Below, in pieces: positions 33,010 to 36,949 of a stretch of DNA of 36,949 nt. Source of the stretch: Paludibacteraceae bacterium (GTDB taxonomy: Bacteria; Bacteroidota; Bacteroidia; Bacteroidales; Paludibacteraceae); assembly GCA_017471285.1 (NCBI GenBank), contig JAFUUZ010000002.1:1-36949 (forward strand). The letters run 5' to 3'. The position numbers and the translations under genes are program-made. The notes beneath the pieces were generated by a model, which saw only the letters and a list, made by a program, of their open reading frames with translations, did no database searches and was not told the origin of the DNA. The number at the start of each line of letters is the position of its first letter. Positions within the stretch are counted from its first letter, which is position 1.

Positions 33010-34149
33010 ATGGATAATAAAGAAGGTATGAAATGGTGGCATGGCGGATTGATCATTATTCTGTCCGTTCTGATTGCCGGACTCTTCAGCGCCATGTTGA
33101 GTTCCGATTTTTCGTCGATTGATATCTTTGCTCCAATTGAGAAGAAGGTAGATTTCCAGGTGTCGGATATCTATAATATGATGGAGGAGGCGAAGTCAGA
33201 AAGAGAGTTGAGCGATGAAGTGGTAGTTGTCAGCGTTGACAGCCTGGATCGAGAGCAACTGCTGACCCTCATTGATACCATCCGCCAATATGAGCCGAAA
33301 GCTATCGGGTTGGATATCTATTTCTCTATAAAAAAGGAAAACAACGAGGTACTATACAATACAATCCGCAACACACCCAACATGGTAAGTATCCATAAAA
33401 TCAAGAAAGACAGCGACAATATCCACTATGAGATAGAGAACTTGTCTTTTTATGACGATGAGATCACTCCTCCTCATCGGGGCTACGCGAATCTGGATGT
33501 CAATCATAGCTGGACGGTAGTGCGCACGTTCCTTCCCTGTGTCTATAGCCGCAACGGCGACACTATTCCCAGCATGGCTCTGGAGTTGGTTCGGATAGCC
33601 GCTCCTGAACGCGCGGAAGAAGCCATCCGTAGAGGCAACACGGAAGAAATTATCGATTTTACACACCAGGAGATAGAGGTTATTTCCGCCGATCGTTTGA
33701 AGAACCCGGCAGTAGCAAGCAGGCTCAAAGGCAAAGTGGTGTTGATCGGCGTGATAGAGGACACCAAAGATATATACCGTACTCCGTTGCGGGAGCCGGT
33801 AGCCGGTGTGGTCATCCATGCCTATGCCACGCAGACGATGCTGAACGGGCAGTATATCCAAACGCGTGCGGCCTGGAAGAACTGGACCTTTGCCGTATGT
33901 ATCTGCCTGATTTTAGTAAGCCTGTTGCTCATTGCCAACAAAAGCGAGCGAATGAAGTACATGCTCAATCTGGCGGTACGACTATTGACGTTCGGCTTCA
34001 TGTTCGGATTTGTGTTTATCGGTTGCGCCCAATTCGCACATTCCCATATCTACGTGGACTACACGCCAGCCATTACAATGCTTGTATTCGGTACGCTGGC
34101 CTTTGATATAGTCTATGCCATATACGGGTTGTGCAGACAACTGAAATAA
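33010..34149 (+). CDS. CHASE2-domain membrane protein without output domain
   Basis: A 379-residue inner-membrane protein. One N-terminal helix (about 10-29) is followed by an extracytoplasmic CHASE2-type sensor domain (about 30-285). It has the typical VVVVSVDSLDREQ, a segment placing GLDIYFS about 30 residues later, GYANLDVNHSWTVVRTFLPC and LKGKVVLIGVIEDTKDIYRTPL. Three C-terminal helices follow (about 294-312, 325-345 and 352-373). In most families CHASE2 with three helices is joined to a kinase or cyclase; here the protein ends 4 residues after the last helix. The signal must therefore pass to another protein, or the protein acts in the envelope itself. ATG 33010 was chosen because the frame upstream runs through the 23-bp leader repeats. 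Its neighbours are CHAT peptidases and a FecR-like gene. Confidence 0.87.
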   Translation: MDNKEGMKWWHGGLIIILSVLIAGLFSAMLSSDFSSIDIFAPIEKKVDFQVSDIYNMMEEAKSERELSDEVVVVSVDSLDREQLLTLIDTIRQYEPKAIGLDIYFSIKKENNEVLYNTIRNTPNMVSIHKIKKDSDNIHYEIENLSFYDDEITPPHRGYANLDVNHSWTVVRTFLPCVYSRNGDTIPSMALELVRIAAPERAEEAIRRGNTEEIIDFTHQEIEVISADRLKNPAVASRLKGKVVLIGVIEDTKDIYRTPLREPVAGVVIHAYATQTMLNGQYIQTRAAWKNWTFAVCICLILVSLLLIANKSERMKYMLNLAVRLLTFGFMFGFVFIGCAQFAHSHIYVDYTPAITMLVFGTLAFDIVYAIYGLCRQLK

Positions 34150-34156
34150 AGACAAA

Positions 34157-34182
34157 AGACCGCAGGCAAGCCTGCTCAAAGA
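34157..34182 (+). repeat. Family B repeat, intergenic copy
   Basis: AGACC followed by GCAGGC-AA-GCCTGC (34162-34175) and TCAAAGAG. It matches the reverse complement of the array in the MFS gene (AGACCGC...GCTCAAAG) and is flanked by GACAAAAG repeats. It fills the 59-base gap between the CHASE2 and FecR-like genes. Confidence 0.6.
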
Positions 34183-34208
34183 GAAAAGACAAAAGAATAT
34201 AGACAAAA

Positions 34209-35066
34209 ATGAAACGTTTTCTATTTATTTCGCTCTGCCTGTTAGGCGGATGGTTCAGTTCGCAAGCACAGTATCGCGTTTATTCGTATGAGGGCGATGT
34301 GCAATACAAGCAATCCGGTTCTTCCTCGCAATGGAAAGCCGTTGAAGTGGACCTGGTTTTGAACGCCATTGACTCTTTAAGCGTTGCCCAAAACGGTTCC
34401 GTTCGCGTAGAGGACACGCGTCAGAACAAGATCTACAAGGTCAGCGGAAAAGAAAAAGATGCAGTTTACGAACTGGTACGGGATGCCAAGAACAACCTTG
34501 CTGCACGTATCTTAAGGGGACTGAATATATCTCTCCGCTCCGGGGAAAGAGACACAATGAAAAATTCAGTTCACGCAATGAAGATTTTAGGTGCAGGCTC
34601 TCGCGGAAGCGCAGCAATGAGAGAGGTCAACGAAATAGACTACGACCAGTTGGCGGAACAGTTGGCGTGGATCGGCGCGCAAGCCTGCTCCGGCAAGAAG
34701 AGTCCGAAGATAGACGGGATCACGCTCAAGCGGCACAAGCTGAGCGGAGGAGAGTTGGATTTTGAGTTCGAGAACCGCACCGATATAGACTATCATATCA
34801 ACGTGCTTCATGTGAACAAACGCACCCACTCCGTCTCGCTATGCTATGTGATCACCCCGGAGATAGAAGCCAACGCCTGCCCTATCACGCCGAGCGGTTT
34901 CTGCTCCTGCGCGATGGATGTGTATTTCCCGGACGGCGAAGATGATGTATATGTACTGGTAGCACTGAAGGAGCCGTACGACTCTTACGCGCTGGACAAC
35001 GAACTGCTGTACCATCGTACCGACAAGGCACAAAAGACCCAAACGGATATTCAATACATGTGGTAG
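34209..35066 (+). CDS. Secreted protein with FecR-like N-terminal region
   Basis: A 285-residue protein with a signal peptide (about 1-20, ending SSQAQ). Residues about 21-80 follow the FecR-domain pattern: YSYEGDVQYKQ, a short turn with SSQWKAVEVDLVLNAIDSLSV (WKAVEVDLVLNAIDSLSV quoted), then NGSVRVEDTRQNKIYKV, as in periplasmic ligand- or polymer-sensing FecR segments. The remainder, including six cysteines in the C-terminal half (for example CPITPSGFCSCAMDV), looks like a beta-rich extracellular domain I do not recognise. No transmembrane anchor is visible, so this is not a complete anti-sigma factor. It follows CHASE2 and precedes another secreted protein by two bases. FecR-like, CHASE2 and CHAT domains are known to occur in the same proteins or loci in other bacteria, cyanobacteria in particular. 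Confidence 0.7.
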   Translation: MKRFLFISLCLLGGWFSSQAQYRVYSYEGDVQYKQSGSSSQWKAVEVDLVLNAIDSLSVAQNGSVRVEDTRQNKIYKVSGKEKDAVYELVRDAKNNLAARILRGLNISLRSGERDTMKNSVHAMKILGAGSRGSAAMREVNEIDYDQLAEQLAWIGAQACSGKKSPKIDGITLKRHKLSGGELDFEFENRTDIDYHINVLHVNKRTHSVSLCYVITPEIEANACPITPSGFCSCAMDVYFPDGEDDVYVLVALKEPYDSYALDNELLYHRTDKAQKTQTDIQYMW

Positions 35067-35068
35067 AT

Positions 35069-36235
35069 ATGAAAAAGACGCTTTTATTCATCACCTGTTT
35101 GCTTGTGTGGTCCACAGGTCTTTTTGCCAAAGGGGAAGCCCCTGCAAAACCTTCTTCGAAGCCGCTTATCGCCTATAAGACGATCGTCTATACAGACAGT
35201 ACGCTGACGGACGAAATTGCACCCAAACCCGATGATACGGAGGGGGCGAGCCGCAGTTTCGGAAGCGATCTTCTCAATGTGGTTGGAAATGCGGCGTTAG
35301 GTGTGGCAACAGGCTATATCTCATCGGTGGTTGATTTGGGTATTCAAGCTATCGGCCAACTCATCACCATGGACCGCCGCCACAAAGAGGAATGGATGGA
35401 AACGGCGTCCAAGGAATGCAGTTTCACCAGTTCGCTTGGCACACTCTACTCCATCAATGATTTCTATTCTCACGGTTCCGAACTGGGCGCACTGGATCCC
35501 AGCGGCATCCAGTTCAACGGTATCGGATGTCTGGCAACCATAGAAAACGACACCTCGTTCTATGTATCCTGCCATCTGAACCGGCAAAAACTGAACCGGA
35601 TAAAAGACCATTCGAAGTTCGAACTGATTCTGGACACTATCGTCATCAATCCTTATCATTCCCATCTGCCCAATTCGCCGCTACCGCTTTCTTTTTCGTT
35701 CGCGGAGAGAAAGACATTCAATTTCAAAATGACGATTCAGATCAAATCCTCCTGGATGGATTTCACCCCTTCATTACACCAGGACGAGGTGCTGGGAGAG
35801 TTTGTTCTGGACATTCCTATTGATTCAACGGACGTGGACGAGAACGGTTCATTCATCTATATCCGCAAAGCCGGACAAGAAGCGAAATATGCGTTGAGCG
35901 GCGAAAGTTTCATCGTGCCCCGATCGTATATGCAGATTCCGGACGATTCACTGGGTCTGCGTGACCATTTCGGGACGGGTCAATACAGCCTGGCAGTGAC
36001 GGTAGAGGAGAGTTGCGAATTGTCGCCGGAATACCAGAAGAACTGGCGTGCCGATCGTAAGTACCGCAAGTCTCTGGCACAAAACAAGGGAAAGAAGACC
36101 TCCTTTGACGAGGTATGGAAAACCATCACCCGTCAGACTTGGGACGAATCGCTTCAGTCCTGGGTAGTGACAATACTGAAAGCTCCGGCAGACTATTCTA
36201 TCAAGACGATGAACGAGCAACTGAAGCTGAAATAG
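35069..36235 (+). CDS. Secreted protein of unknown function
   Basis: A 388-residue protein with a signal peptide (MKKTLLFITCLLVWSTGLFA, cut at about residue 20). A glycine/alanine-rich hydrophobic stretch at about 65-95 (LLNVVGNAALGVATGYISSV) may be a membrane-interacting helix. The rest is beta-rich and polar, with GIGCLATIENDTSFYVSCHL and FELILDTIVINPY. No family is recognised. The start at ATG 35069 gives a standard signal peptide; an in-frame GTG at 35060 would overlap the upstream gene. It lies two bases after the FecR-like gene and is presumably part of the same operon. A weak hairpin (ATTGC-TTTATA-GCAAT, 36244-36259) follows the stop. Confidence 0.7.
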   Translation: MKKTLLFITCLLVWSTGLFAKGEAPAKPSSKPLIAYKTIVYTDSTLTDEIAPKPDDTEGASRSFGSDLLNVVGNAALGVATGYISSVVDLGIQAIGQLITMDRRHKEEWMETASKECSFTSSLGTLYSINDFYSHGSELGALDPSGIQFNGIGCLATIENDTSFYVSCHLNRQKLNRIKDHSKFELILDTIVINPYHSHLPNSPLPLSFSFAERKTFNFKMTIQIKSSWMDFTPSLHQDEVLGEFVLDIPIDSTDVDENGSFIYIRKAGQEAKYALSGESFIVPRSYMQIPDDSLGLRDHFGTGQYSLAVTVEESCELSPEYQKNWRADRKYRKSLAQNKGKKTSFDEVWKTITRQTWDESLQSWVVTILKAPADYSIKTMNEQLKLK

Positions 36236-36297
36236 AAGAGCTAATTGCTTTATAGCAATGGCAAAATGCACTTTTTTCTATAAAAAACGCAGAAAAA

Positions 36298-36329
36298 TTT
36301 GGTTATATCAGAAAATTGTTGTACCTTTG
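36298..36329 (+). promoter_or_regulatory. Promoter of rplU-rpmA
   Basis: TTTG (36298-36301), 20-base spacer, -7 element TACCTTTG (36322-36329). It belongs to the ...GTTGTACCTTTGCAC subtype shared with the promoter at 20233. Confidence 0.82.
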
Positions 36330-36335
36330 CACGCT

Positions 36336-36517
36336 TTTTTCGCGGATTAGGCCAAATAAGTATAACCGCCGCAGCGTATGAGCCTACGGCAGCAGCGCAC
36401 AGGAAGAGGGTTATCGCCGCACCGCCCTAACAGGCTATCAGCCGTCAGCCATCAGTCGTCAGCCAAGAAAACTGAATACTGAAAGCTGAATACTGAAAGC
36501 CAAAAATTAAAGTACAG
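36336..36517 (+). promoter_or_regulatory. Structured leader of rplU, possible r-protein autoregulatory element
   Basis: About 180 untranslated bases separate the promoter from rplU. ATAACC (36362-36367) pairs with GGTTAT (36409-36414), enclosing GCCG/CGGC stems. The second half (about 36430-36505) is short tandem sequence: TCAGCCATCAGTCG-type units and two copies of CTGAATACTGAAAG. The structure may mediate feedback by L21 or L27; I cannot name an RNA family. Confidence 0.5.
36430..36505 (+). repeat. Short tandem arrays in the rplU leader
   Basis: TCAGCCGTCAGCCATCAG units, similar to the array inside murE (1269-1302), followed by two copies of CTGAATACTGAAAG. Confidence 0.65.
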
Positions 36518-36838
36518 ATGTACGCAATTGTAGAAATGAAAGGCCAGCAGTTCCGAGTAGAGGCTGGCAAGAAACTGTTCATCAACCGTATGAACGAGCT
36601 CGAGAAAGGCGCAACCGTTGAGTTTGAGAACGTACTGCTCCTTGACAACGAGGGTAAAGTAAAAGTAGGTGCTCCTTACGTAAAGGGCGCAAAAGTAGTT
36701 TGCGAAGTGCTCGACAACGAGTGCCGCGGCGAGAAAATCCTTGTATTCCACAAGAAACGCCGTAAAGGTTACCGCAAACTCAATGGACACCGTCAGGATC
36801 TGACGAACGTCGTAGTTAAAGAAATTGTTATTGCTTAA
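36518..36838 (+). CDS. rplU: 50S ribosomal protein L21
   Basis: A 106-residue ribosomal protein with the L21 signature start [19 protein letters not shown] and the C-terminal [20 protein letters not shown] segment that contacts 23S rRNA. Length is normal. It is the first gene after the promoter at 36322 and is followed 17 bases later by rpmA, the universal rplU-rpmA pair. No unusual features in the coding part. Confidence 0.98.
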   Translation: MYAIVEMKGQQFRVEAGKKLFINRMNELEKGATVEFENVLLLDNEGKVKVGAPYVKGAKVVCEVLDNECRGEKILVFHKKRRKGYRKLNGHRQDLTNVVVKEIVIA

Positions 36839-36855
36839 AGAAAGGACAACAGAGT

Positions 36856-36949
36856 ATGGCACACAAGAAAGGTGTCGGTAGTTCAAAGAACGGCCGTGAA
36901 TCAGAAAGCAAACGTCTTGGCGTGAAGATCTTTGGTGGTCAATTCGCAA
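36856..36949 (+). CDS. rpmA: 50S ribosomal protein L27, 5' part only
   Basis: The first 31 codons of L27 ([20 protein letters not shown] followed by [11 protein letters not shown]); the gene runs off the window end. In Bacteroidetes L27 starts directly with MAHKKG, without the cleavable N-terminal extension found in Firmicutes. It lies 17 bases after rplU in one operon. Confidence 0.96.
   Translation, partial: MAHKKGVGSSKNGRESESKRLGVKIFGGQFA

Noticed and set aside
36244-36285. Terminator after the last secreted protein gene
   Set aside because: The ATTGC/GCAAT stem has five pairs and the T-run is 12 bases away from it; not convincing.
1-36949. Insertion sequences, tRNA or rRNA genes
   Set aside because: No transposase frame, cloverleaf or rRNA segment was recognised on either strand.

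Overview
The window looks like chromosomal DNA of a member of the Bacteroidales (phylum Bacteroidota), probably uncultured. The evidence is the recurrent promoter element TAnnTTTG with an upstream TTG/TTTG about 20 bp away, the absence of Shine-Dalgarno sequences, a Bacteroidetes-type mraY with a large internal insert, and the gene content. All thirty genes I accept are on the + strand. I assigned no species.

Layout. (1) 103-7287: cell-wall genes murE, mraY, murD, ftsW, murG. A small DUF559 (Vsr-like) nuclease gene sits between ftsW and murG. murC, ftsQ, ftsA and ftsZ, which usually follow murG, are absent. (2) 7460-11549: a three-gene envelope exporter (TolC-like, HlyD/EmrA-like, EmrB-like MFS) ending in an intrinsic terminator. 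(3) 11683-14561: a signalling trio of a low-molecular-weight tyrosine phosphatase, a Ser/Thr kinase fused to an AAA+ domain that stops just after Walker A, and a pseudo-receiver protein. (4) 14628-20167: a TPR-CHAT peptidase, a membrane protein with a Gfo/Idh/MocA-like domain, and a membrane-anchored pentapeptide-repeat protein with a TIR/deoxyribosyltransferase-like C-terminus. (5) 20168-20531: a 364-base gap with two promoters and a strong RNA-type hairpin. (6) 20532-25587: an orphan membrane protein, a GH13 enzyme, a DUF1963 protein, pfkA and a small membrane protein. (7) 25615-36235: a lipoprotein, a beta-barrel-like protein, a small membrane protein, two more TPR-CHAT peptidases, then a CHASE2 membrane protein, a FecR-like secreted protein and another secreted protein. 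(8) 36518-36949: rplU and the start of rpmA behind a structured leader.

Two themes stand out. First, GC-rich palindromic repeats, and separately short tandem arrays, sit between genes and also inside reading frames (murE, murD, murG, the MFS gene, the pseudo-receiver gene, a small membrane protein and a CHAT gene) without breaking them. Two copies in inverted orientation bracket the DUF559 gene, which resembles the REP/RAYT arrangement. Second, three CHAT (caspase-like) peptidases, at least two with signal peptides, lie close to a CHASE2 protein that has no output domain and to a FecR-like protein. This suggests an envelope stress-sensing or proteolytic system. Both functional readings are inferences; the sequence features under them are directly visible.
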